From UBA830 sp038146925 (GTDB taxonomy: Bacteria > Pseudomonadota > Alphaproteobacteria > MPNO01 > UBA830), in assembly GCA_038146925.1 (NCBI GenBank), contig JAYQSP010000006.1, forward strand, positions 1 through 64,000: DNA of 64,000 bases, given 5' to 3'. Both the position numbers and the translations under genes were made by a program. The notes under the pieces are model-generated. The model worked only from the letters and a program-made list of their open reading frames with translations, ran no database searches and was not told the origin of the DNA. Below are positions 1 to 9,525 of the stretch, piece after piece; position 1 is the first letter of the stretch; each line of letters starts with the position of its first letter.

Positions 1-99
1 GCTGACCGGTGTGCCGGGTGGCAATGATAAACCTGTGATGAGCAGTCCACTGTAGAAAGAGCCACTAATTACTTAAACTCATTGTGTAAAAATGGGGTA

Positions 100-1013
100 T
101 TAGTCGCATTCAAAACGCTCTTGAAAATGTGCCATCATTTGTTGAGCAAATCGCGCAGCCGCAACGGGTAACGCGCGGCCCCGCAATTGGCCAAAATAAA
201 GCAGTCCCGGGGGGACGTCTCGGGTGTCGACCAATCGACTGACGACACCCAAGTGTTCGCTCGGCGTCGGTAGTCCAATCGGTATTTGGAACGCGATAAT
301 ATTTTCGGCGATAGCGTGACTACGAAGAAACTCGAAGCTGTCTGAAATCACCACTGGATCGAGTCTCAGCGATGTTCTTCGCACCGCCGCTTCCAGTAAA
401 TGCCGGACACCGAAGTTTGCCGTCGGTAGGGCCACGGGGTACCGCAGGCACTCGCGCAGCCGAACAGCTTCTTGGTTTGCGAGCGGGTGCTCCGCAGCCA
501 TAACCGCATGCAGAGGCTGACGGATATTCAGCAAGTTCTGGAATTCCAGCATACGGATCGGTTCGAATACCAGGACCAGATCGGCACTGAAATCCACTAG
601 GGCCTGCTCCGCTGAGGCCCGGTCACGGAGCAGCACCCCGAACGTGACCGCTGGATGTTCGCCCCTGTAGATCGCAATCTGCCTCGGGAGGAAATATGGG
701 AGGAGCGCTTGCTGCAAGCTATAGACACGTGTCCTCTCCGCTCACCCGATAGATCCGCAATCTGGCTTTTGACGCGTGCCATGTCTGTTATCTGACCTCG
801 AATGTGATCGATCAGAATCCTCTCTCCGGCCGTCGTCAAGGTAATACGCCGCGGCCGAGGCGTTCAAAAATCGGCACGCCCAGCTCGTCTTCCATCGCAA
901 TTATGCGGCGGTTTAATGCCGTCGATGTGATCGCCAAATGCTCCAGGCTGACCGCGCGGATGGAACCAGACTTTGCAACGGCGTCGACATAAATCAAGGG
1001 TAGAAGATGTTTT
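100..1013 (-). pseudogene. LysR-family transcriptional regulator, broken by frameshifts
   Basis: Three pieces of one LysR regulator lie in different frames on the minus strand. The helix-turn-helix part (about 1010-845) reads VDAVAKSGSIRAVSLEHLA and ends in FERLGRG. The typical continuation LTTAGERIL is in another frame from about 850, and the substrate-binding domain (205 codons, 717-100) is in a third. Lesions therefore lie near 850 and 720, and a TGA sits just before the expected start near 1010. It is divergent from the broken allophanate hydrolase at 1119, the usual place for a LysR activator of such a locus. No intact DNA-binding protein can be made. Family assignment is secure; its former regulon is inferred from position only. 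Confidence 0.8.
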
Positions 1014-1118
1014 CATATCAATGAGTTATCGATACACTGGTGCAAATTTTATGCAGCAGATATATAAAATTAGCAGTATTCAGACGCGCCCTCAATTGTT
1101 TTGTTCGCGTTGCACAAT

Positions 1119-2966
1119 ATGTTCGACAAACTGATGCATCACGATCTGGCCTTTGACCTGCAATCTTGTGCTGCCTTTAAGGCGGGCGGATGCCAAAGGT
1201 TGATTTATTGAAGAGGTCTATCGTCGGATTGAGGCTTTAAATGATCCCGGCATATTTTTATGCCTTCGAGACGAAGAAGAGGTGTTGGGAGAGGCGGCGG
1301 CTTTGGGCACTGAGCCCTCAGGTTCCCATTCGCTTTGGGGCGTTCCGTTTGTCGTTAAGGACAATATTGATGCGGCTGGCCTAACCACGACAGCAGGCTG
1401 CCCGGCTTTTGCTTATACGGCCCAAGAAAATGCGTTCGTAGTGGCTCGGCTAAGGAATGCCGGAGCCCTTTTGATTGGCAAACCAACTAGATCAATTCGC
1501 CACAGGCTTGTTGGCGTCCGTACACACTCTCCCGCGCCCAATAATGCGATCGACAAAAACTTCATTCCAGGCGGATCAAGTTCCGGATCAGCGGTCGCGG
1601 TTGCCCAGGGTTTGGTGAGTTTCTCTTTAGGTACGGACACTGCTGGTTCTGGCCGGGTACCAGCTGCGATGAACGGAATAGTGGGCTTAAAGCCCTCTCT
1701 CGGCGCGTTATCTAACATGGGGTGGTTCCTGCCTGTCGAACGCTGGATTGCGTCTCGATTTTGCTTGACGGCAGACGATGCTTTGCAGCGTCTTTGAAGA
1801 GATCGCTTTCATTTGACCAAGTTGACCCGTATTCGAAGGATCTTCAAGCCACGCCGTGGTGCTTTGCCGTCACATTTGCGTGTCGTGTCCCGGATAGTGC
1901 AACACGCGAGGTTCTTTGATGATGATGTTCAGGAAAAATCCTTTCAATCAAGTTTGCAGATTACTCGAAAAACTTGGTGCCGAGATATTGAAATTGATTT
2001 CAGTCCGTTTTTTGCCGTTGCAGAAATTTTCTATAACGGTCCTGGGTTGCGGAACGCCACGTCGTAATCGAAGATCTTTTAAAACACCAACCTGATGCTG
2101 TGCATCCGGTAACACGGCAAGGTAACCGAAGCGGCCGAAAGCTATTCAGCGACTGATACATTCCAAGCCATTTATTCTCTCCGCGATTTGTCACGACGGA
2201 TTTCGGAGAATATTGCCTCTTTAGACGCTCTTTGCGTGCCCTCAATCCCCAAGTTTTCTCACGCGCGTGAGGTGGACGCGGACCCCTTCGATACAAACGC
2301 CAAATTGGTCCTCTACTGAATTTTCGTGAATCTTTTGGATATGTGTGCGGTTGCCGTCCCCGTGGAACCTAGAGGAGACGGGCGGCCTGGCGGGGTCACC
2401 TTTGTTGCAGCTGCTGGCAATGATGGGCTTTTAACAACCTTGGCGACTGCGGTCCATCAGGCCAGCAAGCCTGCTCTGGGGGCGACAAATTGGTCTGTTC
2501 CGGCAGCAGAGCAGCGTTTGGTTGCGCCGATGGCCGATGAGACCGCTTTAGTTGCTGTTGGCGCCCACATGTCCGGTTTGCCCCTAAACAGCGAGCTAAC
2601 AAGACGCGGGGGACGTTTTTTAAGGGCAGTTCGAACGTCACCAGATTACCGGCTCTTCAAAGCTTTCCGGTGAGCCACCCCTGCGCCCCGGTCTAGTTCG
2701 GCATTTCAAACGGGACATCTATAGATGCCGAAATTTGGTGTCTTCCAACTTCTTCCATTGGGAGTTTCCTAAGCGAAATTCCCAGTCCACTCGGCCTTGG
2801 CACCATCAAATTAGAGGATGGTACCGAGGCGATAGGTTTTCTCTGTGAGCAACTTGCGACTGAAACTGCCGAAGACATAACTCATTTCGGCGGTTGGCGA
2901 GCATTCATTCCTTTCCTCGAAAACAAACCCGAAAAGGTCAAAATATGGAACGGCGTGAGTTTCTAA
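1119..2966 (+). pseudogene. Allophanate hydrolase-like amidase (AtzF type), heavily decayed
   Basis: Amidase-signature enzyme in many frames. Recognisable pieces in order are: YRRIEALNDPGIF near 1220; GVPFVVKDNIDAAG with the catalytic Lys; the serine-rich motif GGSSSGSAVAVA near 1570-1605; VVPACRTLDCVSI split over two frames near 1725-1760; PYSKDL near 1830; and NLLDMCAVAVPV with SGLPLNSELTRRG from 2326. It ends in the allophanate-hydrolase C-terminal domain (PLGLGTIKLEDGTEAIGFLCE, then FGGWRAFIP), which separates it from generic amidases. Stops and shifts occur near 1210, 1720, 1760, 1800-2300 and 2675. The family cleaves allophanate to ammonia and CO2 in urea, biuret or cyanurate use. The tail overlaps the next gene by about 20 bases. 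Clearly non-functional. Confidence 0.85.
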
Positions 2967-4556
2967 AAACGGTTGGTGTTGCGACTGGAGCCTCGGTAAT
3001 TCCATTCTTACGATATTTACCGGCGGAAGCAGCAGGACCCAAAGACACGCTTGTGGTATCGGGAAGCGGAATCAACTCGTTGGACTTGCACCGCAAGGGT
3101 ACCAATCGCCCCAGCTTTATCAGGTCACAGTGAACATCTATGATCGTCTTGTTCGTTTTTGGCGTGAAGACCCTTGAGGATGGGTCCCTGGCCTACGATT
3201 CAACGAGGATAGAGCCGGAAGTGGCACAATCCTGGACGATTTCAGATGACGGAAAGTTGTTTACCTTCAAGATCAACCCAAAGCTAAGTTCTGGGATGGT
3301 ACGCCTGTTACAGCGCAAGATGTTAAGTGGTCTTTTGATCGCGCGGTTAGTCTGGGAGGTTTCCGTTTGTTCAGATGAAAGCCGGATCAATGACCAAGCC
3401 TGAACAGTTCATAGTCGTTGACGATATGACTTTTCAAATAAAGATTCAAAAGCATCAAAGTTAACGCTGCCGGATTTAGCTGTACTTGATCCGTTTTATT
3501 ATTAACTCCAAAATCGCGATGAAAAATGCGACCAAGAGGACCCTTGGGCAACTGAATATCTGCACAAGAACCCGGCAGGATCAGGCGCCTACAAGCTTAC
3601 TCGGTGGGATCCGGGCCAACAGTTCGTTTACACCCGCAATGATGAATGGGCGCTTGGACCCGCAGCCAGGCGTTAAACGCGTAATCGTTCGCGAAGTGCC
3701 CTCTGGCTCAACGCGTCGCGCATGACTGAACGCGGAGACGCCGATCTTTTTACATGAACGTCCCCGCTAAGGATTCCAAGGAATTCAGGGAAGGCGGAAA
3801 GGTAATGGTATCGGGCGCACCGATCGATAATTGCCTTCACGTGTTGGCTCTGAACCTAAACCAAAAGCCATTCGATAATAAGAAGGTCCGTCAGGCTATT
3901 GCCTACGCGCTACCGTACAGGGACATCATTTCTGCTGCTGCTTACGGGCGAGGAAAACCAATGTTTGGCGGCAAGTCTATGACGCCTGCAGACATTACCT
4001 GGCCGCAGCCATTCCCGTACGACACTGACCTCGAAAAAGCGAAAGCTTTACTAGCGGAGGCTGGGTTTAAAGATGGTTTTGAGACGACACTCTCTTTTAA
4101 TCTGGGTCTAGCCGATTGGCAGGAGCCAACTTGTCTTCTAATTCAGGAGTCGTTGGCGAAAGTCGGCATCAAGGTGAAGTTAGACAAAATTCCGGTGCTA
4201 ATTGGCGGACAGCAGCCCTTGTAGAAAAGCGCCTCGCCATGCACATGGAAAATTTTGGCGGATGGCTCAACTACCCTGATTATTATTTCTTCTGGGCCTA
4301 CAAACACGGGCACCTTTTCAACTCGTCGAATTAACAAAATAAAAGTTGAGACGTTGGTCGATGAGACGTTGCATATGGCTGTCGATGATCCGCAATACGA
4401 AACCAATGTCAAAAAGCTAATCGCTATCCTTTTGAGGATGTGCCGAGGATTCCGCTTTATCAGCCGTATTTAGACTCTGCGATGCAGAAAAATGTTTCCG
4501 GCTACGCATCTTGGTTCCATCGTCAACTAGATGTTCGCGGAATTAAGAAATCTTAG
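2945..4556 (+). pseudogene. ABC transporter substrate-binding protein, family 5 (peptide/opine type), decayed
   Basis: It starts with a twin-arginine-like signal (MERREFLKTVGVATGAS) and continues in shifting frames through typical SBP_bac_5 segments: NIYDRLVRFGV, PEVAQSWTISDDGKLFTFK, FWDGTPVTAQDVKWSFDRA, NPAGSGAYKLTRWDPGQ, ALNLNQKPFDNKKVRQAIA, KAKALLAEAGF, and a tail IPLYQPYLDSAMQKNV ending LDVRGIKKS. At least seven frame changes are visible (near 3115, 3160, 3295, 3360, 3530, 3740, 4195 and 4420). In life it would bind a peptide- or amide-like solute in the periplasm and feed the permeases that follow. The order amidase, binding protein, two permeases, ATPase is one decayed operon. Confidence 0.88.
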
Positions 4557-4563
4557 GCAGAAG

Positions 4564-5588
4564 TGAAAACCTTCAAATTTATCCAAGTCGGACGGCGGTT
4601 GGCGCAAGCCCCTGCCGTCCGTCTTCGGCGTCATCCTTATTTCTTTTATCTTGACCCGGGCCTTACCTGGCGACCCAGCCGTGTACTTCGCCGGTGATAT
4701 GGCTGATAAATGATCTGATCGAACAGGTGCGCGCGCGCTGGGCTTGATCGAAGTTGGGTTGAGCAGTTCGTCATTTATGTCGGCAATTCAGCCAACGGTG
4801 ATTGGGGCATGTCGCTAAGTACCGGACGTCCGGTAACCGAGGAACTGCTAAATCGCTTGCCGGCATCGCTTGAGCTAACCTTGATTGGACTTGGCCTTGC
4901 CATTGCTGTCGCCGTTCCCCTTGGTGTTATGGCGGCAACCCGTCAAAACAGTTGGGCTGACCATCTATGCCGGCTTCTAGTGACGGCTGGCGTTTCCTTG
5001 CCAACGTTCTTCACTGGGCTCCTACTTGTTTACGTATTCTATTATCTACTGGGTTGGTCGCCGTCGCCACTTGGTCGTCTCGATATTCTTTATCTGCCGC
5101 CGCCGCAGGTCACCGGGTTTTACACCATTGACAGTCTGTTCGCTGGCGACCGGGAAACCTTTATTGCATCAGTGGTACAGCTTATTTTGCCCGCCGCCAC
5201 ATTAGCGTTATTTGCGCTCGCACCCATCGCGCGTATGACACGGGCAGCCATGCTGGGCGCGCTTGCCAGCGACTTCGTTCGAACTGCGCGGGCCAATGGC
5301 CTTTCACGTAGGGTCGTGCTGTCGACATACGCATTTCGAAATGCTGCACTCCCCGTGCTGACAACGCTCGGCATGGTTTTCTCTTTCCTGTTGGGTGCAA
5401 AACGTGTTGGTCGAGAGAGTCTTTCATGGCCGGGTATCGGTTCCTTCGCCATTGAAGCACTGGTGGCATCAGATTACGCCGCTGTGCAGGGTTTTGTCCT
5501 CGCCATGGCGCTATTGTTTGTTTGCGTCAATCTGGCTATCGACATCATTCTTACCCTTACAGATCCGCGCGTTGGCTTGGACGACTGA
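4564..5588 (+). pseudogene. ABC transporter permease, OppB/DppB family, frameshifted
   Basis: A GTG start (MKTFKFIQVGRRLAQAP) eight bases after the binding protein is followed by a shift near 4618 into FGVILISFILTRALPGDPA, a TGA near 4709, another shift into QFVIYVGNSANGDWGMSL, and then an open frame from 4809 to 5588. That frame holds the core permease (LPASLELTLIGLGLAIAVAVPLG) and the EAA-loop region around FVRTARANGLSRR. At 5397-5426 an extra A and a missing T cancel, garbling about nine residues where the family has NVLVERVFSWPG. The 260-codon remnant lacks the first membrane helix and periplasmic region, so it is probably inactive. It partnered the OppC-type permease downstream. Confidence 0.82.
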
Positions 5589-5601
5589 GCTGTCGGGCGC
5601 T

Positions 5602-6447
5602 ATGCAAAGATACCTGAGACACTTTCGGTATGTGATGGGTGAAAATCCGGTCACCGTGTTCGCCTTCGCCCTGTTCACCTTTATCATCTTCCTGGCGGCT
5701 TTCGGGCCTTGGATCACGCCCCATGACCCGGTGGCGACGAATGCAGCCAACACGCTGCAACCACCGAGCTGGGAGCATTTGTTCGGAACCGACCATCTTG
5801 GCCGCGATGTGTTAAGTCGGGTCATCGCCGCAACGCGCCTTGATCTCGGGATTGCGATTTCCGCCGTCGCATTGTCATTTTTCGTCGGCAGCGCGCTCGG
5901 GTGCAGTGCAGGGTTCTGGGGCGGCTGGACCGATAGGATCGTTGGCCGTTTGTCGGACACAATTATGGCGTTCCCATTGTTCGTATTAGCGATGGGGATC
6001 GTTGCTGCTCTTGGCAATACAGTGGAAAACATCATTTACGCAACGGCGATCATCAACCTCCCATTTTACGCGCGGGTCGCTCGGGCGGAAACCAGCGTCA
6101 GACGTAACGCGGGATATGTCTATGCCGCACGATTAAGCGGCAGCGGCGATGTTCGTATTTTGGCGACGCAGGTCTTTCCCAACATTCTGCCACCGATGAT
6201 GGTGCAAATATCGTTGAACATGGGGTGGGCAATTCTAAACGCTGCCGGTCTGTCCTTCATTGGCCTGGGGGTGCGACCGCCAGATGCGGAATGGGGAATT
6301 ATGGTTGCAGAGGGCGCAAACTACATCGTTTCTGGTGACTGGTGGCTGACGATTTTTCCAGGGGCCGCGCTGATGTTGGCTGTGTTTTGTTTCAATTTGT
6401 TAGGCGATGGTCTTCGCGACCTTGTTGATCCGTTAAGGCGGACTTAG
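5602..6447 (+). CDS. ABC transporter permease, OppC/DppC family
   Basis: Inner-membrane permease of a peptide/nickel-type ABC importer, 281 residues, normal length. An N-terminal OppC-N helix (VFAFALFTFIIFLAAFGPWI) is followed by the family motif LFGTDHLGRDVLSRV, several membrane spans, the EAA-like cytoplasmic loop around YVYAARLSGSGDVRILATQVFPN, and the C-terminal GLGVRPPDAEWGIM. ATG 5602 was chosen because the open frame extends upstream only inside the preceding permease. It is the only fully intact gene of the 1-8 kb operon, so it is likely an orphan awaiting decay. Its substrate cannot be told; the amidase neighbour suggests an amide or peptide nitrogen source. Confidence 0.85.
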   Translation: MQRYLRHFRYVMGENPVTVFAFALFTFIIFLAAFGPWITPHDPVATNAANTLQPPSWEHLFGTDHLGRDVLSRVIAATRLDLGIAISAVALSFFVGSALGCSAGFWGGWTDRIVGRLSDTIMAFPLFVLAMGIVAALGNTVENIIYATAIINLPFYARVARAETSVRRNAGYVYAARLSGSGDVRILATQVFPNILPPMMVQISLNMGWAILNAAGLSFIGLGVRPPDAEWGIMVAEGANYIVSGDWWLTIFPGAALMLAVFCFNLLGDGLRDLVDPLRRT

Positions 6448-6476
6448 GAGCTTAAGCATGGTGCCCTCGCCCTTCC

Positions 6477-8186
6477 TTGATATCAAAAGGTCTTTCTGTG
6501 GAGTTCCGTACCCGCAATGGAGTGGTCCGCGCCATCGAAAACGTTAATCTGGAGTTGGCGAAAGGTGAAGTGCTCGGAATCGTGGGGGAGAGCGGCTCCG
6601 GGAAATCGGTCACCGCCTACACGGTCATCGGACTTCTCGACGACGCCGGCGCGCCGGCCGCAGGCTCAGCAACGTTTGACGGCATTTCTGTCACCGATGC
6701 AGATGAATCAACCTTGCGCGATCTGCGTGGCAGGGAGATATCCATGATCTTCCAGAATCCGCGCGCGGCATTGAACCCGATCAGACGGGTCGGACAGCAA
6801 ATCGAAGATGTCCTTTTATGCCATGGCCGAGCGACCCGACAAACAGCGCGGATCAAGGCAATCGAAATGCTGGAGAAGGTCAAGATTGTCGAACCCGAAA
6901 TGCGTTACAGCAGCTATCCTTTCGAGCTGTCGGGGGGCATGTGCCAGCGGGTCATGATCGCCATTGCGCTGGCTTGCGACCCGCGTTTGTTGATCGCTGA
7001 CGAGCCCACGACCGGTCTTGATGTCACGACCCAGAAGGCGACCATGGATCTCGTCCGTGACCTCACCCAGGAACGTAATATGGCCGTCGTACTGATCACC
7101 CATGATCTCGGGATGGCCGCAGCGTACTGCGACCGCATCGTCGTCATGGAGAAGGGCGTGGTGGTTGAAACCGCACCGGTCGCGGAACTGTTTTCCAATC
7201 CACAGCACACCTACACGAAAAAACTAATTGCAGGTTCCCCAGGACCGCATTCGACCCTTGCCGAGCTGGCGCCCGAAACACCCACTCAAACAGGTGCAAC
7301 GGTGCTACCCGGACCAAGTGCCAAGCTCCCAGAAAGGGGCATGAGGGGAGGGGAGAACATCCTCGAGGTTTTCAACCTAGTGAAGGAGTTTCCCATTCAG
7401 CAGACCGCTGGTAGGCATTGGCCGTGGCGCAAGGCATCACAACCGGATCGCAGCTTTCGCGCTGTTGATGATATTTCGTTCAGTTTGAAGCGCGGCGAAA
7501 GTTTGGGTTTGGTAGGGGAGTCCGGTTGCGGAAAGTCTACGACTTCCAGCATCATCACCCGGCTTATGGATCCTACGTCAGGTGACATCATCTTCGACGG
7601 AAGAAACATTACAGCCTTTCGGGCCCAGACCTTTGCGCAGAGGCCGGAGCGTAAGGAAATTCAGATGGTCTTCCAAGACCCGACAGACAGTCTCAATCCG
7701 CGATACTCGGCCTACGACAGCATCGCAGAACCGCTAAAACGACTCACCGGACTTCGGGACAGAGGTCTAATTCGGGAGAACGTTGAGGCATTGGCGGAAC
7801 GAGTTGGTCTACCTGAGGCTTTATTGAGCCGGTTCCCGCACCAGCTTTCCGGGGGACAAAAAGCCCGCGTCGGGATAGCCCGCGCCATTGCCGTCAATCC
7901 CAAACTTCTGATCCTCGACGAACCGACGTCCGCCCTTGATGTCTCGGTGCAGGCGTTGGTTTTACAACTTCTGGATCGTCTTAAACATGAGCTTGGGATG
8001 AGCTACATGTTTGTCTCCCACGACCTTAATGTCGTGCGGTTGCTCTGCGAACGTGTGGTCGTCATGAACCGCGGCAAGATCGTCGAACAGGGTGCCGCAG
8101 ACGAAATTTTGAGGAGTCCCAGCGATCCCTATACCCAAGCCCTGGTCGCCGCGGTTCCACACTTCGAACCACAAAGCCAGAACTGA
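6477..8186 (+). CDS. Fused double ABC ATPase of a peptide-type importer (DppD-DppF like), damaged start
   Basis: Two ABC ATPase domains in one chain energise the adjacent permeases. Domain 1 has Walker A GESGSGKS, signature LSGGMCQRV and Walker B LLIADEPTTGLDV. Domain 2 has GESGCGKS, LSGGQKARVGIARA and LLILDEPTSALDV. Each is followed by the oligopeptide-transporter C-terminal extension (YTKKLIAG; DPYTQALVAAVP). The ancestral start is ATG 6458 behind TAGGAG and reads MVPSPFLDIK, but a four-A run (6485-6488) shifts the frame. Only a TTG at 6477, without its own ribosome site, opens the 569-codon frame. In signature 1 a Cys stands where Arg is usual. Probably an early-stage pseudogene; the family assignment is certain. 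Confidence 0.8.
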   Translation: MISKGLSVEFRTRNGVVRAIENVNLELAKGEVLGIVGESGSGKSVTAYTVIGLLDDAGAPAAGSATFDGISVTDADESTLRDLRGREISMIFQNPRAALNPIRRVGQQIEDVLLCHGRATRQTARIKAIEMLEKVKIVEPEMRYSSYPFELSGGMCQRVMIAIALACDPRLLIADEPTTGLDVTTQKATMDLVRDLTQERNMAVVLITHDLGMAAAYCDRIVVMEKGVVVETAPVAELFSNPQHTYTKKLIAGSPGPHSTLAELAPETPTQTGATVLPGPSAKLPERGMRGGENILEVFNLVKEFPIQQTAGRHWPWRKASQPDRSFRAVDDISFSLKRGESLGLVGESGCGKSTTSSIITRLMDPTSGDIIFDGRNITAFRAQTFAQRPERKEIQMVFQDPTDSLNPRYSAYDSIAEPLKRLTGLRDRGLIRENVEALAERVGLPEALLSRFPHQLSGGQKARVGIARAIAVNPKLLILDEPTSALDVSVQALVLQLLDRLKHELGMSYMFVSHDLNVVRLLCERVVVMNRGKIVEQGAADEILRSPSDPYTQALVAAVPHFEPQSQN

Positions 8187-8564
8187 CCGAATGCAGCGAA
8201 TCAATTAGTATCACATACATGGCTGCTCTGGGTCGACAGGGGTATTAATCCCAGACCATAGGGGTCTATCAAATAGTGGATATGGTGCGGGATTCCCTGC
8301 GGTACCAATCGTTCTTCAAGACGGCGATGCTATGTGGTTTGCCTCTAGACGAATGGTCAAGCAATACGGAAGCTAGGGTTATTGCAAGATAGCTGTGCTA
8401 GCATGCACCGAAGGCTGGAAGGTGAAATGCGAGAAGATTGAGCTGACCTGACGCGAAAAATTGCGTCAGCTGCCGAAATGACACAAGAAACTTCTGCGAT
8501 CATCTCACCAAGACAATTCGATCATTAGGTCAGGGCTAACTAGCCCTAACCTCGTCTGGACAAT
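8187..8564. other. Non-coding stretch with one perfect hairpin
   Basis: No open frame here resembles a gene. The one structure I see is a perfect 7-bp inverted repeat at 8448-8469 (CTGACGC, 8-base loop, GCGTCAG). It lacks a following T-tract on either strand, so it is not a convincing terminator. The region sits between the decayed ABC operon and the integration scar and may be residue of deleted DNA. Confidence 0.4.
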
Positions 8565-8855
8565 TTGCTCTCTGCACGGCAAGACAATCCAATCGATCTG
8601 ATTATCGTTAACGAGGACGGGCCGACCCTTATTCAGGTCAAGAAAAACGCCGTCCGGGTGAACCCAGGACGGAAAAGATCCGCGCGTATTCACCGCATGC
8701 GATCGCAGCTACAGAAGGACCTGGGGGTTCAGTTCGTCTACGTGAACGTGGACACGAGAGAGGTGTTCGTCACCGATCATGATTATCACGCTAACCGGAA
8801 GCCGGCCGCGGCAAACGATAAAAATAGGGTGGAAAATTTGTCGGTAACGTATTGA
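8565..8855 (+). CDS. Short unknown protein, possibly the remnant of a larger gene
   Basis: A 96-codon frame from a TTG start; an in-frame TAA 18 bases upstream prevents extension and no ribosome site is visible. The segment IDLIIVNEDGPTLIQVKKN alternates an acidic residue with a hydrophobic strand and a Q-x-K-K ending. That faintly recalls the D...(E/Q)xK core of PD-(D/E)XK nucleases, and the following QFVYVNVDTREVFVTDHD looks like further beta strands. The next feature is an integrase/tRNA scar, so a truncated mobile-element cargo gene is plausible. I do not recognise the family; nuclease ancestry is a guess. Confidence 0.35.
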   Translation: MLSARQDNPIDLIIVNEDGPTLIQVKKNAVRVNPGRKRSARIHRMRSQLQKDLGVQFVYVNVDTREVFVTDHDYHANRKPAAANDKNRVENLSVTY

Positions 8856-8920
8856 TGTCTATTGACGCGTATTCACCTCATAGAGGTGTCCACCCCATTG
8901 ATATATAACGATTTATAACC

Positions 8921-8966
8921 GACTTTAATCAGTGGGTCCCAGGTTCGAGTCCTGGTGGGCGCACCA
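8921..8966 (+). other. 3' half of tRNA-Lys (TTT-type), an integrase attachment-site copy
   Basis: The segment contains the 3' side of an anticodon arm (TTTAATCAG), a five-base variable loop, a perfect T-arm (CCAGG, loop TTCGAGT, CCTGG), a seven-base acceptor strand TGGGCGC, discriminator A and an encoded CCA ending at 8966. The sequence upstream does not form a D-arm or the matching acceptor strand, so the 5' half is absent. Tyrosine recombinases that target tRNA genes cross over in the anticodon loop or T-arm and leave exactly such a 3' copy. An integrase remnant lies 95 bases downstream. It cannot make a functional tRNA. Confidence 0.75.
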
Positions 8967-9061
8967 TTTCTTTTCAATGGCTTAGCAGGGTTTTCTCTGC
9001 TGAGCCCTTAAAGTGGTTGCACTTTTTTGCAGGGGTGTAGGCACTTTTTACTGACATTTGA

Positions 9062-9316
9062 TCAGCCTTTGTTCTTTTTAGCGTCGGTTAATTTGACGAT
9101 CGCGGCTTTCGCCTGGCGCCTTTTTGACACCTCGCGCCCGTATTTTTCTATCATCTGGGTCGTTATGTGGCCGGTGATTGCCTTCACTTCATCGGGTGTG
9201 CAGCCGGCTTCGAGCAGCTCGATCGTGGCATTTTTACGCAGACCGTGAAGGCTGTATCCCTCATGACCGGTTTTCTTCATCAGCTTCCTGATCTCAGATC
9301 CCCACGCTGACCCCAT
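9062..9316 (-). pseudogene. Tyrosine recombinase (phage-type integrase), C-terminal fragment
   Basis: 84 codons covering only the end of the catalytic domain. The box-II motif HGLRKN (His and second catalytic Arg), LLEAGCTPDEVKAITGH with the box-II His, and the nucleophilic-Tyr region MIEKYGRE are present. The first catalytic Arg, the catalytic Lys strand and the whole N-terminal DNA-binding part (normally some 300 residues more) are missing, and no frame continues them beyond about 9340. It points toward the tRNA-Lys fragment, the standard orientation of an integrase beside its attachment site. It marks a genomic island whose integrase was deleted. Confidence 0.8.
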
Positions 9317-9525
9317 CCTTATACGTCCGCGTGAGTTTGTGAAATATCAGTGACCCTAGAATAATTTATCTAACGCTACAAAATCCGACCAGTTCAAAAG
9401 TTAGATCGCTGATCCTTAGCGACTATGCTCCGCCTGTGTGAGTAGAAAATTATCTTAGCGTTTTAGATTAATTGCGGGCATGTTCGGTTTCCATAAGACT
9501 AGAAAATTAGAACGGCGACACCACA

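Noticed and set aside
9408..9440. TGATCC element upstream of the secreted protein as an RpoE-ChrR type -35 box
   Set aside because: No matching -10 element at the right spacing, and the other genes of the islet lack a similar site; one hexamer is not evidence.
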